A DNA stretch of 64,000 nucleotides from Alphaproteobacteria bacterium (GCA_026225415.1 JAMFSS010000002.1:213915-277914); one strand, 5' to 3'. Shown: positions 28,050-38,003, counted from the first letter of the stretch. Numbers and translations are program-made. Notes: a model not told the origin generated them from the letters alone.

Positions 28050-30074
28050 ATGACAGACATGAGCTCGCATCCCTACGCAGGCCGCCCGCTCGATGTATCG
28101 GGTGAAGGTTACTATGTCCTGCAACGCGGCAAGAGCCATTCGTTTCGTCAGTCCTTAAAACACCGCAAGAAAACGGCCACTCTTAATTCAGTGAGCACTG
28201 GCCTGCAAAATGGCGCGGCCAAACATCCCCTTCTCGCGGTTGCGGGTTCGGTGGCTTTGGGCGTTCTTGCTGCCCCCTATCTTTTTCAACCGACGCATAC
28301 CGTTTCTCAATCCCCCGCGCCCACCAAACCAAAATTAAAACCACAGGCCAAAGCCGCAGCCGTCAAACCGGTTGTTAAAATTGCCTATCACAGTGTTTCC
28401 ATTTCTGCCCAACCGACCACGGCCGATAAACGAAATTTCCTGAACAGCATCGACAGGATCATGAGCAACAAGGAATTGATGCAGGATATTTTAAATATCA
28501 GCGCCGTGAACGGCTCCGATCCGATGGATATCATGTTGACGATCGCATTTGAAACAAATGGTGACGCCAAGCATTTTAATCATACCGTCTATCACCAAAA
28601 CGGCAAAAAAGTTCAGCATAGCGCACGCGGTCCGTTTCAGGATATGCCCGATCAGTTTGTTTCTCTGGTGCATAATGACGGCTTCGCCTATGCCAAAAAA
28701 TTACGCGTTTACGCCGCGACCCTTTCCGACCAGAACAGCCAAATCTTCATGATGGAACGGGCGCAAGATCTGGAAACGCTTTCTGCCTATTTGCGAAATA
28801 AACATTATAATCATTATAAAGATCTGGTCGCGCATGATCCGATTGCCAAGCGCATGCTTAACAAAACCAATTTTTCGTTCAGCGGCAATATATTGGTTGA
28901 TATGTTGTTACAAGACGCCAGCAATGTAAAAGACGTTCGCGATTTAAATGCGCATACCGAAGCCAAATTCAATATGACGCTTGAGCAGGCGCAAACACTT
29001 ATTGGCAAACATATTGAAGAGCATTTGGTCAATTTCCTTGGACCCCACATGGCCGCGAAAATCACTGATTTGCGCGCCGAAGGCAAAGGCAACCTGCCTA
29101 TGTTCCCGTTCGTGTTCCCCAAAAAATATATGGCCGAACAAAACGGCGCCTATTGCGAACGTACGAAGACCACAACCGTCCGTATAACGAAAATGGTGGC
29201 GGTTCATGTTTTGCCCGCCCATGCGACAACCGCCAAACACGCGCACGCAATCCACAAGGCAACACACGTTGTTGGTGGCACACATCACGCCAAAGCGACC
29301 CCCAAGCATATCTCACACAAACCTGTAGCCAAAGGCGCGCATTTACACAAGACGCCGGTTGCGCATGCCCATACCGTTCATGCCAAACCACACACAACTG
29401 CAACACACAAACATGCGGCAGCACACCCCAAACATGTTGTCGCGGTGCATCACACACATCATACAGCACCCACGCACACTACGCATAAGACACACGCCAA
29501 GCCTACTCATGCGTCGCATGCAAAAATATCCCATGCGCATCAGGTGGCTGTCCCTACCAGCCATTCGGCGCATCATGCACACGCGGTTACATCTCGCGCC
29601 GCCCATCAACCGGCAAAAACTGTGGCCGCGCATAAAAAATCCGCAACCAAACCGCAATTCAGATCAGTGACCAAAACCCATATCGAAAAATCTTGCGCCG
29701 TACAAATGTCGATACAGGATTATTACAACAAGCAAATGACCCGATATGAAAATATGTTTCCCGACCTGAATCATAAAGTTCAGGCCGATGTCGCGCTCGA
29801 CCCAACGCTTGCGGGGCAATTTGCGGCAGCCCGCGAGCATCGCGCTTTGTTCCTTGCCGCCCTTGATGGCCGCATAACCTTGCCCAAACTTGCCCTGCCC
29901 ACGCAAGCTTTGGCACATGCGCAACCTGCTACGCCCCACGCCAATCCATCTGTAAGCACCGGCTGGTACCAAGCTGCCACGCAAGTCGCCTATAACTGGT
30001 TTAATATTAAACCGGCGCAACCTTCAGGCAAAAATGACAAGAGCTTTTTTGCCTCGTTTTTACCAGCGGGTTGA
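28050..30074 (+). CDS. envelope/secreted protein with possible lysozyme-like domain and long His-rich low-complexity region
   Basis: N-terminal hydrophobic segment; DPMDIMLTIAFETNGDAKHFNHTVYHQNGKKVQHSARGPFQ; ~150-aa His/Ala/Thr/Lys stretch. Confidence 0.8.
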   Translation: MTDMSSHPYAGRPLDVSGEGYYVLQRGKSHSFRQSLKHRKKTATLNSVSTGLQNGAAKHPLLAVAGSVALGVLAAPYLFQPTHTVSQSPAPTKPKLKPQAKAAAVKPVVKIAYHSVSISAQPTTADKRNFLNSIDRIMSNKELMQDILNISAVNGSDPMDIMLTIAFETNGDAKHFNHTVYHQNGKKVQHSARGPFQDMPDQFVSLVHNDGFAYAKKLRVYAATLSDQNSQIFMMERAQDLETLSAYLRNKHYNHYKDLVAHDPIAKRMLNKTNFSFSGNILVDMLLQDASNVKDVRDLNAHTEAKFNMTLEQAQTLIGKHIEEHLVNFLGPHMAAKITDLRAEGKGNLPMFPFVFPKKYMAEQNGAYCERTKTTTVRITKMVAVHVLPAHATTAKHAHAIHKATHVVGGTHHAKATPKHISHKPVAKGAHLHKTPVAHAHTVHAKPHTTATHKHAAAHPKHVVAVHHTHHTAPTHTTHKTHAKPTHASHAKISHAHQVAVPTSHSAHHAHAVTSRAAHQPAKTVAAHKKSATKPQFRSVTKTHIEKSCAVQMSIQDYYNKQMTRYENMFPDLNHKVQADVALDPTLAGQFAAAREHRALFLAALDGRITLPKLALPTQALAHAQPATPHANPSVSTGWYQAATQVAYNWFNIKPAQPSGKNDKSFFASFLPAG

Positions 30075-30099
30075 TAAACCAACCATTACCACCTATCTT

Positions 30100-30124
30100 G
30101 GGCGGGACTTGTTCCCGCCCTTTC
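30100..30124 (+). terminator. intrinsic terminator
   Basis: gggcggga-cttgt-tcccgccc-tttct. Confidence 0.75.
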
Positions 30125-30136
30125 TGTTTGTGCTCC

Positions 30137-32221
30137 ATGCCCCTCCGCCGGTCGCGCTTTATTCATCAACTGCCTGTCGGCGATGGTCGCATCCTTATTG
30201 TGCATGCCGCCAACGCGATGCGTTTGCCCGCTGACAAAGAAGTCAATGCGTTGCTGGATTATTTTGCTGTGCCGCATGAACTGAATGAAGCCTGCCGCGG
30301 TCTGGCATCCCTGATCCCCTACACCCCCGATGCCATCCAACGCGCCATTGCAGGGTTGGTCGAACGCGGCATTTTAACCGACCAAACGCCGGAACAGGAA
30401 TTAGCGACAATCTCGGCTCAACTTGCCCCCACCCACGGGCGCGATCCAAGCGAGATGCTGGAACAATACCGCCGCGTCCATAAAACCGGCGTGGGCGATT
30501 ATTGGTCTGTCGGTGCATCGCAAACTATTGATGAATTGGGCGCGAACGCCAAACGCGTCGATGCGTTGCTGTTCGGCGATTGCGACATACAAATGGAAAG
30601 CGATTTTCTGCGCCGCGAAGCCGCCAAACACGGCATTGATCTGCGCATCGCCGCGACTTTCCCCGACGATGTGCGTTTTGCCAGCGACCATAAACATGAT
30701 GTTATCTTTATCGGGGCGTTGCGCGCGCGACATCATGTGATGGACACGCCGCAACCGGGGCAAACACCGCATGCGGTTTATATCATGCAGGCGCATCGCT
30801 TGCTTACCCAATTACGCGAACAATCACAAGCGCCTATTCTTATCGATAATCTGCCCGAACCGACCGTTCAACCTTTGGGCTTTGCCGAACAGGGCTTAAC
30901 GGGGCACCGTACGCGGTTTCGTATGGCCAATGTGTCGCTGGCCGAATTGGCCGCGACGATGCCGGGCGTTTATGTGGTCGATATCGCGGCGGCCATGGCG
31001 GCATGCGGCAATGAAAATTTGCTGGATGACGGGTTGGTTGATTTCACGCATTTCGGTTCGCCCGGCTGGTTATTGCAAAGACCGGAACGCGAACGCGCCG
31101 CCGTTCATAACATTTTCCCCGACACCACGCCCTTGGCACAATCGGTCGGCGGCAATCCTTATTTACGCGAGGCTTCGTTGGCCGCAACGCATATCGATGC
31201 AATGACTGTCGCGTTGGGCATAGGCCGTAAAAAATGCGTTATCCTTGATCTCGATGGTACTTTATGGCCGGGCGTACTTGCGGAAACCGGCGCGCCATTT
31301 GCGTGGACGCCCGAAATAAGCGGGCCTTTTTCCCATATCGGTTTGTATTTCGGGCTGCATGAAGCTTTGTTATGTTTGAAAAAACGCGGCATTGTTTTGG
31401 TATGTGTCAGCAAAAATGACGAAGCCACAGTGCGTGAATTATGGAAATATCCGGCGCATTATCCGCAGCAACGCTTGCTAACGCCTGATGATTTTGTGAC
31501 ATGGCGAGTCAATTGGAATGACAAGGTTGATAACATAAAATCCATCGCCCACGAACTCGGCTTTGCGCTCGACAGTTTTCTGTTCATTGACGACCATCCG
31601 GTTGAACGCGACCGCGTGCAGCAATTTTTACCCGAAGTCGAAGTGTGGGGCGAAGACCCGTTTGTTTTGCGTCGCCGCCTGCTTAATGACCCGCGCTTGC
31701 AATTACCAATTATCACTGATGAAGCCGCGCAACGCAGCACATTGGTGAAGTCACAATTGGAACGGCAACATTTACGCGCCGACATTAAGGATGAGGCGGA
31801 TTATATCACCTCACTCAACATCCAATGCCGTATGGAAAAACTGTCGGACGATGCCGTGCGGTTCTCGCGTGTCGAAGAAATCTTCCAACGCACTACCCAA
31901 TTCAACACAACCGGTCGCAAATTTACGGCCACAGAATTGGCCGCGATGAATGTTTACACGCTGGATGTCACCGATCGTTTCGGCGCACATGGCTTGGTGG
32001 GCGCGGCTGTTATTTCAAACAACAAAATTTTGGGTTTGGCGATCAGTTGCCGCGTGTTGGGCATGGGTGTCGAACATCAATTCATGCGCTATATTCTAAC
32101 CCAAGCCAAAAAACTTTCCGGCCGCATTATTGAAACTAACCGCAATATGCCAGTACGTAACATCTACCGCGATAACGGATTCACCGAACAGGAAGTTGGG
32201 TTTTGGGTTTACGGCTTTTAA
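30137..32221 (+). CDS. FkbH-like HAD-IIIC family protein with extra N-terminal domain
   Basis: CVILDLDGTLWPGVLAE, VCVSKNDEATVRELW, FLFIDDHPVERDRVQQFLPEVEVWGED, QRTTQFNTTGRKF; ATG 30137 after the terminator. Confidence 0.9.
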   Translation: MPLRRSRFIHQLPVGDGRILIVHAANAMRLPADKEVNALLDYFAVPHELNEACRGLASLIPYTPDAIQRAIAGLVERGILTDQTPEQELATISAQLAPTHGRDPSEMLEQYRRVHKTGVGDYWSVGASQTIDELGANAKRVDALLFGDCDIQMESDFLRREAAKHGIDLRIAATFPDDVRFASDHKHDVIFIGALRARHHVMDTPQPGQTPHAVYIMQAHRLLTQLREQSQAPILIDNLPEPTVQPLGFAEQGLTGHRTRFRMANVSLAELAATMPGVYVVDIAAAMAACGNENLLDDGLVDFTHFGSPGWLLQRPERERAAVHNIFPDTTPLAQSVGGNPYLREASLAATHIDAMTVALGIGRKKCVILDLDGTLWPGVLAETGAPFAWTPEISGPFSHIGLYFGLHEALLCLKKRGIVLVCVSKNDEATVRELWKYPAHYPQQRLLTPDDFVTWRVNWNDKVDNIKSIAHELGFALDSFLFIDDHPVERDRVQQFLPEVEVWGEDPFVLRRRLLNDPRLQLPIITDEAAQRSTLVKSQLERQHLRADIKDEADYITSLNIQCRMEKLSDDAVRFSRVEEIFQRTTQFNTTGRKFTATELAAMNVYTLDVTDRFGAHGLVGAAVISNNKILGLAISCRVLGMGVEHQFMRYILTQAKKLSGRIIETNRNMPVRNIYRDNGFTEQEVGFWVYGF

Positions 32222-33321
32222 TCGGTGAGCCGGTCGTCTTCGTTCGTATAACGCCCCTCATCATCATGCAGATGCGCGTTGTTTTGCAAGCGCAATGCTG
32301 CTTCTGCCTCGCCATAGAAAAACGGCACAAAGGCGTATCGTTTGCCCTTGGTTACGGGTGTTACCTGATGCAACGCGCCGGTTGAAAAAACCACCGCGCC
32401 GCCATGGGGCGCTGCATATTGTTTTTGCCCGAATTCGGGAAAGAAAATTTTGCATCCTTCATAATCGGCATTCAAATTAAACGAAGCAGCAAAAACCCGA
32501 TGCCTCGCACCGACATTCACATTATCGCGGTGGCGCGAAAAATGGCCGCCCGTTTCCGAATCGTAACAGGAAACCAGATACCGATCCATGCGCGTCGGGC
32601 GATATTGAAAAAACCGCTCCATCATCGGCACAACACGGCGCGTGATGCGTTTGCGAATTTCGGAACGAATAACAGGATCATATAACACAAAATCCTGCCG
32701 TTGCTTCATGCTGTGGTCGATCACGGTCATCGTCTTGCCGTCTTTATCCAGCATGAAACCGGAATCTTTGCCGCCATTTTCTTGATATAGCTTTATTAAT
32801 TCCTCACAAAATTCCGGCTCGAACACGTGGGGTATAACCAGAACCGGCGCAACCAAAGGCACGCCGGCAAAATCATCGGTTTTCGGCAATTTGGCCAGAT
32901 AGCCACAAATTTCCGGCGCCCCCGCGCCCTGCCCGCCTAGTGCAAAAACTCTTTCCACGCGCAGCATTGGGTCGATGACCATAAGTTTTGGCGCGGCATC
33001 GGCACCGCACTGACGCGTGATCGCGCCATCATAATCCTTGATGAAACCTAACCCGCGATGGCTCGCCGCGGCCAACTGCGCATCCATCGGCGTGGGCGCG
33101 GTCAAAACCGCGTAACAAACCATGTGATCGTCGGTAAAGGCGCGCCCCAAAGTGACGATAATATCCGCAAGGGTACGCGTCACGGTTTCATCGGCCAAAT
33201 CATGTGCAAAGAACAACACAACCCAACGCCCCGCCATAACGCTTAGATTATGCGTGGTGTTGGCCAATGTCTGCGCATCAAACCAGGGGACAAGATCGCC
33301 GGTTGTAAGGGTCTTGGTCAT
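32218..33321 (-). CDS. thioredoxin/peroxiredoxin-like domain fused to 2OG-Fe(II) prolyl-4-hydroxylase-type oxygenase
   Basis: LTTGDLVPWFDAQTLA..GRWVVLFFAHD; HFSRHRDNVNVGARHRVFAASFNLN..GGAVVFSTGALHQVTPVTKGKRYAFVPFF (HxD...H...R). Confidence 0.88.
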   Translation of the reverse strand: MTKTLTTGDLVPWFDAQTLANTTHNLSVMAGRWVVLFFAHDLADETVTRTLADIIVTLGRAFTDDHMVCYAVLTAPTPMDAQLAAASHRGLGFIKDYDGAITRQCGADAAPKLMVIDPMLRVERVFALGGQGAGAPEICGYLAKLPKTDDFAGVPLVAPVLVIPHVFEPEFCEELIKLYQENGGKDSGFMLDKDGKTMTVIDHSMKQRQDFVLYDPVIRSEIRKRITRRVVPMMERFFQYRPTRMDRYLVSCYDSETGGHFSRHRDNVNVGARHRVFAASFNLNADYEGCKIFFPEFGQKQYAAPHGGAVVFSTGALHQVTPVTKGKRYAFVPFFYGEAEAALRLQNNAHLHDDEGRYTNEDDRLTD

Positions 33322-33474
33322 GCTTGCCTCAATAAGGAACGGCTCATATTAACCATAGGAAGCAAGGTTGGCGAGTGCCATCCGCCGGTTTTGACAAGAA
33401 TCCTGTTGTCAAGAAAGAGAGACTCATTTTAGCATGTCATCATTAATTAGTGGCAATGTTACAGAGGAGATTTG

Positions 33475-34119
33475 ATGTTAACTCCAACCGTACCGAATAA
33501 AACACCTTGGGCAGACCCTTTTGGTTCAGATACGGCTCGCAAACCTTTTGAAGTCGAAACCATTAACGGGGTCGCTTACCTCAGACGAAAAATTATCACA
33601 GACGGCAAAGACCATATTTTAGAAGAGCAAAGAAAATTAATCCCTATACTTGATCAAATTCATGACGCGGCTGACGAAGCCCTATTGGCTGTAACAGAAG
33701 AAAAAAGAAAACAAACTGAAGTCGGCATTCAATGGAGAGCCTTTCATTACACCTCTAACAAGGGCTTTGAAATTGTTTGCATTGCCAGCCAAAAAACGGA
33801 AACAGATCATGTTGTTTTGCTGGCGGAGAAAGGTTGCGAGTGGCCTTCTATCCTTGACGGTTATTTCCCAACCCTTCCTGTTTTAACAACACCCCATGAA
33901 AAGCAAGCCGGAACAACCGTCATTTCTCTTGATGGCTATCGCCATAAACTCAATGATTACGACATGCCCGACGCGGTTCGCATTGTTTATCCGGGCGCTA
34001 TTGCAACGCTTAAGCGCTGCATAGAAAACGACGAAGGCCCCTTATATGCTTTTGATTTCAAACCCCACCTTCCACGCAGGGGGCAAGGAAGCTTTCAAGC
34101 TATTCTCAGACTGCACTAG
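33475..34119 (+). CDS. hypothetical protein, 3' end overlaps recJ 3' end
   Basis: ~214-aa ORF; convergent 14-bp overlap with recJ. Confidence 0.65.
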   Translation: MLTPTVPNKTPWADPFGSDTARKPFEVETINGVAYLRRKIITDGKDHILEEQRKLIPILDQIHDAADEALLAVTEEKRKQTEVGIQWRAFHYTSNKGFEIVCIASQKTETDHVVLLAEKGCEWPSILDGYFPTLPVLTTPHEKQAGTTVISLDGYRHKLNDYDMPDAVRIVYPGAIATLKRCIENDEGPLYAFDFKPHLPRRGQGSFQAILRLH

Positions 34120-35857
34120 CCGCATCACTGATATGCAACTGTACCCGCTCAACGCCCTGCCATTCATCGATGCGCAAATGGCCGGCCAGATGTATGCGGC
34201 CACGCGCCAGCAAGACCTGCCCCAGTTCGTTTTCCATCGCGCGGAACGCGATGCCGCGCAACCGCTGGCCTGATTGCATAAACACAACGCTTACATGCTT
34301 TTCACCCACCACATCGGCGCGGATAATATTGCAATCGGGCAAAGCAAAACGCGGTTCGGAATTGCCGGTGCCAAACGGGCCCAGTTTTTCTATCTGCCGC
34401 ACGAATTCCGGTTGCAACGCCACGCCCGCCACAAGACCATCCAAAGTCAAAGTCGGAACCAAAGGCTCAGCCAAAATTTGTTTGCCAATCCGTTCCGCCA
34501 GAAAATCACACAACGCGTCAATTTTGTCCCGCGCCACGGTAAAACCCGCCGCCATTTTATGGCCACCGCCATTAATCAACAATCCCGCCTGCCGCGCCGC
34601 GATAATATGCGCGCCCAAATCAATATTGCCGATGGAACGGCCAGACCCTTTGCCAATACCACCTTCCAACGCCACCACCAAAGCCGGATGACGGTATTTA
34701 TCCTTCAACCGCGACGCGACGATACCAATCACACCCGGATGCCAATTTTCAGACGCCACAAACGCCATCGGCAAATCTTTGGCCAGCGTTAAATTTTCTG
34801 CCTCAAACAATACCCGCGCTTCAATCTCGCGCCGTTCGGCGTTCAACGCATGCAAATGATTGGCAAGCGATTGCGCCACAGATTCATCATCCGTAGACAG
34901 TAATTTTGCGCCCATCGACGCCTCGCCCACGCGCCCGCCCGCATTGACACGCGGACCCAACAAAAACCCCGCCGCATAGGTATCCATATTTTTTGCAGCT
35001 GATGCCTGCGCCAATGCCGCGATACCGGCATTGCGTTTTTGCGCGGCGATTTTTAAACCCTGCGCCACCAACCCGCGGTTAAGCCCGTTTAATTTCACAA
35101 CATCGCAAACGGTGCCAAGCGCGACCAGATCAAGCCATTGCAACAAATCCGGTTGCGGGCGTTCGTCATTGTAATACCCCGCATCACGCAAGGCGCGATT
35201 GGCGGCAATCACAAACAGATAAGTGACGCCAACGGCGGCCAGATATCCATATTCGCCATTTTCATCCAAACGATTGGGATTCACCACCGCAACCGCTGGC
35301 GGCAAAATCGGTTCCGACGCATGGTGGTCGAGGATGATAACATCCATTCCCGCATCCCGCGCGGCGGCCAAGGGTATATGCGCCGTGGTGCCACAATCCA
35401 CGCAGATGGTCAACCCAACGCCTTCGCCCGCCAACAATCGCATGGCATTTTCATTGGGGCCATAACCTTCACGCATCCTATCCGGCACATAAAGCCGCAA
35501 CGGCACGCCCAGCGATGCCGCAAAGCGCATCAACAACGCCGATGATGTCGCGCCATCGACATCGTAATCACCGAACACGGCTATGCTTTCGCCCTTTTGT
35601 ACCGCATCGACAAATCGCGCGGCGGCTTTATCCATATCTTTGAAAATGCGCGGGTCGGGTAAAAGATCGCGCAATTTGGGGTCGAGGAAACCACCGGCAT
35701 CCTTCAACCCAATGCCGCGTGACGATAAACACCGCGCCACAATATCCGACACGCCAAAACGTTGTGCCAACGCTTGTGCTGTGCGTTCGTCATATTCCCG
35801 CGCCACCCAACGGCGGCCTGTGGCGGAATTTTCGATATTGAGAAATGCTTGGGTCAT
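34106..35857 (-). CDS. recJ: single-stranded-DNA-specific exonuclease RecJ
   Basis: IAVFGDYDVDGATSSALLMRF; VDCGTTAHIPL; DVIILDHHASE; INGGGHKMAAGFTV. Confidence 0.97.
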   Translation of the reverse strand: MTQAFLNIENSATGRRWVAREYDERTAQALAQRFGVSDIVARCLSSRGIGLKDAGGFLDPKLRDLLPDPRIFKDMDKAAARFVDAVQKGESIAVFGDYDVDGATSSALLMRFAASLGVPLRLYVPDRMREGYGPNENAMRLLAGEGVGLTICVDCGTTAHIPLAAARDAGMDVIILDHHASEPILPPAVAVVNPNRLDENGEYGYLAAVGVTYLFVIAANRALRDAGYYNDERPQPDLLQWLDLVALGTVCDVVKLNGLNRGLVAQGLKIAAQKRNAGIAALAQASAAKNMDTYAAGFLLGPRVNAGGRVGEASMGAKLLSTDDESVAQSLANHLHALNAERREIEARVLFEAENLTLAKDLPMAFVASENWHPGVIGIVASRLKDKYRHPALVVALEGGIGKGSGRSIGNIDLGAHIIAARQAGLLINGGGHKMAAGFTVARDKIDALCDFLAERIGKQILAEPLVPTLTLDGLVAGVALQPEFVRQIEKLGPFGTGNSEPRFALPDCNIIRADVVGEKHVSVVFMQSGQRLRGIAFRAMENELGQVLLARGRIHLAGHLRIDEWQGVERVQLHISDAASAV

Positions 35858-35889
35858 GCCTCATTCTTACGGCATCCGCAGGCAAAAAA

Positions 35890-35925
35890 GAACCCCTTCC
35901 CGCTTGCACAGGAAGGGGCTGGGAG
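35890..35925 (-). terminator. terminator hairpin downstream of DUF1465 gene
   Basis: Minus strand ccccttcc-tgtgcaagcg-ggaagggg-ttctttttt. Confidence 0.75.
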
Positions 35926-35936
35926 GAAACGGGTAA

Positions 35937-36404
35937 TTAGTGAATTGACGTAACGTTAGGCGCGGCTGACAGCATGCCGAAATTCGGTACTTCGCCCGCA
36001 TCCAGTTTGGTGCGAACCATGTTATCCAAACGCTTGATCCGGTCATACAAAGCATGGCTGCGGGTTAATAAATCACGCAAACCTGCGGGCACATTTTCAT
36101 CGCCCTCGCCTTTGTCGCTCGAACATTCATCGCTGTCGGTCAAAGCATATTGGGGCGCCGTAAATTGTTCGGGCGAAATTTCACCGGACAACAACGCCTT
36201 CATGGCCAATAACCAGGTCATAACCTGAATCAGACGCGCCGAAACGCGGGTATGTTGATAACCAAGATGCAAACATTGCGAAAGCTCGAACTCGCGGCGA
36301 TCCGCCTGTTCATGATAGGCGATATAGTTGCGAACCTCCTGGGTCAACGCAACGCCTTCATCAAAAGTGCGGTCTAAAAGATTGGTGGGTTTGGGTGCGG
36401 GCAT
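35937..36404 (-). CDS. DUF1465 family protein
   Basis: LLDRTFDEGVALTQEVRNYI..SRLIQVMTWLLAMKALLSGEIS; LYDRIKRLDNMV. Confidence 0.85.
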   Translation of the reverse strand: MPAPKPTNLLDRTFDEGVALTQEVRNYIAYHEQADRREFELSQCLHLGYQHTRVSARLIQVMTWLLAMKALLSGEISPEQFTAPQYALTDSDECSSDKGEGDENVPAGLRDLLTRSHALYDRIKRLDNMVRTKLDAGEVPNFGMLSAAPNVTSIH

Positions 36405-36560
36405 GGGGAACTTCCTTTCCTGTATTCTCTATCCGTAACGCCTTATCCTTAAAAAGAAGTGTAAAAGCCCTTAACGGGGTATTAATATGGGGTTGCAGAG
36501 AAAGAAATTGGCGGCTATACCCCTGTTCCACCCTTTAAACGGGATTCTTAAAGGGCTTAT

Positions 36561-36635
36561 TGGGGCGTCGCCAAGCGGTAAGGCAACGGATTTTGATTCC
36601 GTCATTCGGAGGTTCGATCCCTCCCGCCCCAACCA
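36561..36635 (+). tRNA. tRNA-Gln (anticodon TTG), CCA encoded
   Basis: tggggcgtcgccaagcggtaaggcaacggattttgattccgtcattcggaggttcgatccctcccgccccaacca folds as cloverleaf. Confidence 0.97.
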
Positions 36636-36660
36636 TTTTTTGCGCAAAGCGCAAAAAATG
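36636..36660 (+). terminator. hairpin after tRNA-Gln
   Basis: ttttttgcgc-aaa-gcgcaaaaaa. Confidence 0.65.
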
Positions 36661-36725
36661 CCCTCCGTAGCCTCTTGGCGTAGGCGGGCTATGACCCATT
36701 GCCTACTTATTGGACAAAGGGCAAA

Positions 36726-37274
36726 ATGTTTCTCATGAAAAACATCTTTCGCCTCCTTCTTGTAATCACTCTTCTGGGAACAGCCTCCGCATTCGCCGCA
36801 GAATCCCTGCCCCACGCGGTACAAACCCTAACCGCCAAGCCTCTTATCCCCATGGGCACTGCGACCTATCGCAAATACGGTTTCAGCGTTTATCGTATCA
36901 CCCTCTGGACAACAGACGGCACATTTAACGACCAAAAACCCTACGCCCTTGAAATGCATTATCTGCGCGATCTTTCCAAAGACACTTTGGTCGATGCCGT
37001 CACCGACAATTTGCGGGATGAAAATACCGCCAGCGATGAAATAATAAATCAATGGCACCAGACATTGGACGGAGCTCTTGCGGATATAAAAGAAGGCGAT
37101 GTCATCGTTAGCCTCAATTTGCCCCATAAAAATAAATCGCCGCTTTTCTTTAATGACAAAATTATTTTATGGTCGGACGACAAAGCCTTTATCAAAGCTT
37201 TCTCCGATATATGGCTGGGCCCCGATGCCGATGAAGACATGCGCAACAAACTGTTGATGAGCGAGAAAAAATAA
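36726..37274 (+). CDS. chalcone isomerase-like periplasmic protein
   Basis: Signal peptide; GTATYRKYGFSVYRITLWT..YALEMHYLRDLSKDTLVDAV. Confidence 0.83.
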   Translation: MFLMKNIFRLLLVITLLGTASAFAAESLPHAVQTLTAKPLIPMGTATYRKYGFSVYRITLWTTDGTFNDQKPYALEMHYLRDLSKDTLVDAVTDNLRDENTASDEIINQWHQTLDGALADIKEGDVIVSLNLPHKNKSPLFFNDKIILWSDDKAFIKAFSDIWLGPDADEDMRNKLLMSEKK

Positions 37275-37277
37275 CCG

Positions 37278-37862
37278 ATGACCGTTGCCACGCCCGCCCT
37301 TCAAGAAAACGAACAGCTGCATATGTCGTTCTTGCTGCAACAATTGATAGCAGAAGCCCCGCGTGACAGCTTTACCCTCGGTTGGCTGGTCACAAAATTA
37401 CCGAAACATTCTTTCGGTTTTATTCTGTTGTTCCTCGCGCTCATCGCATTGCTGCCCGTCATTTCGATCGTTGCGCAAATCCTTATGATTATCCTGACCG
37501 GGCAAATCATCCTGGGCTACCCCAGCCCCGTTCTGCCGCAACGCTATATGACACGCCCCTTGCCCACCAAATATCTGGTCAGGTTGGAACGGCATGTGGT
37601 TCCAGCCTTGCGACAGCTGGAAAGTCTGGTCAGGCCGCGCTGGCCGATTATGCTCATACACACCCGCCGCCCCGTGGCGTTTCTGGCGATGATGATGTCA
37701 GTCTTTTCATTGCTGGTGCCCCTTCCGCTTATCAATGTGCCGCCTGCGATTATCGCTGCCCTGATCGCCCTCTCTTATATCGAACATGATGGATTTATGC
37801 TTTTCATCGCCCTTGCGAGTGTTTTTCTGTTCGGGACGCTCTTTTTTCTTAAGGTCGCCTAG
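37278..37862 (+). CDS. exopolysaccharide synthesis protein ExoD family
   Basis: FTLGWLVTKLPKHSFGFILLFLALIALLPVIS; RPRWPIMLIHTRRPVAFLAMMMSVFSLLVPLPLINVPPA. Confidence 0.87.
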   Translation: MTVATPALQENEQLHMSFLLQQLIAEAPRDSFTLGWLVTKLPKHSFGFILLFLALIALLPVISIVAQILMIILTGQIILGYPSPVLPQRYMTRPLPTKYLVRLERHVVPALRQLESLVRPRWPIMLIHTRRPVAFLAMMMSVFSLLVPLPLINVPPAIIAALIALSYIEHDGFMLFIALASVFLFGTLFFLKVA

Positions 37863-38003
37863 CCCCCAAATCCTCATCAGTTCTTTATAAAAAATTTGCC
37901 AAAAGCCTCTGTTTTGGTCTTTTCATGTCCCACAATTTGGTAAATCCTTAAGCATTCCATGGCATATTTACAGCTCACTTAAAATTATCCCAGTTATTGC
38001 ACC

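Noticed and set aside
29153-29670. Several ORFs overlapping the His-rich region on other frames and strand
   Set aside because: Out-of-frame readings of the repetitive CAC/CAT/GCN region
35890-35925. C4/G4 hairpin resembling the DUF559 flanking repeats
   Set aside because: Followed by a T-tract on the minus strand and placed right after the DUF1465 stop; adequately explained as a terminator
36650-36690. cctccgtagcctcttggcgtaggcggg downstream of tRNA-Gln
   Set aside because: Weak imperfect hairpin; not enough to call a repeat family
37955-37980. Possible sigma54 site TGGCATATTTACAGC upstream of the second pentapeptide gene
   Set aside because: GG-N10-GC spacing fits, but the TTGC element is poor; likely chance
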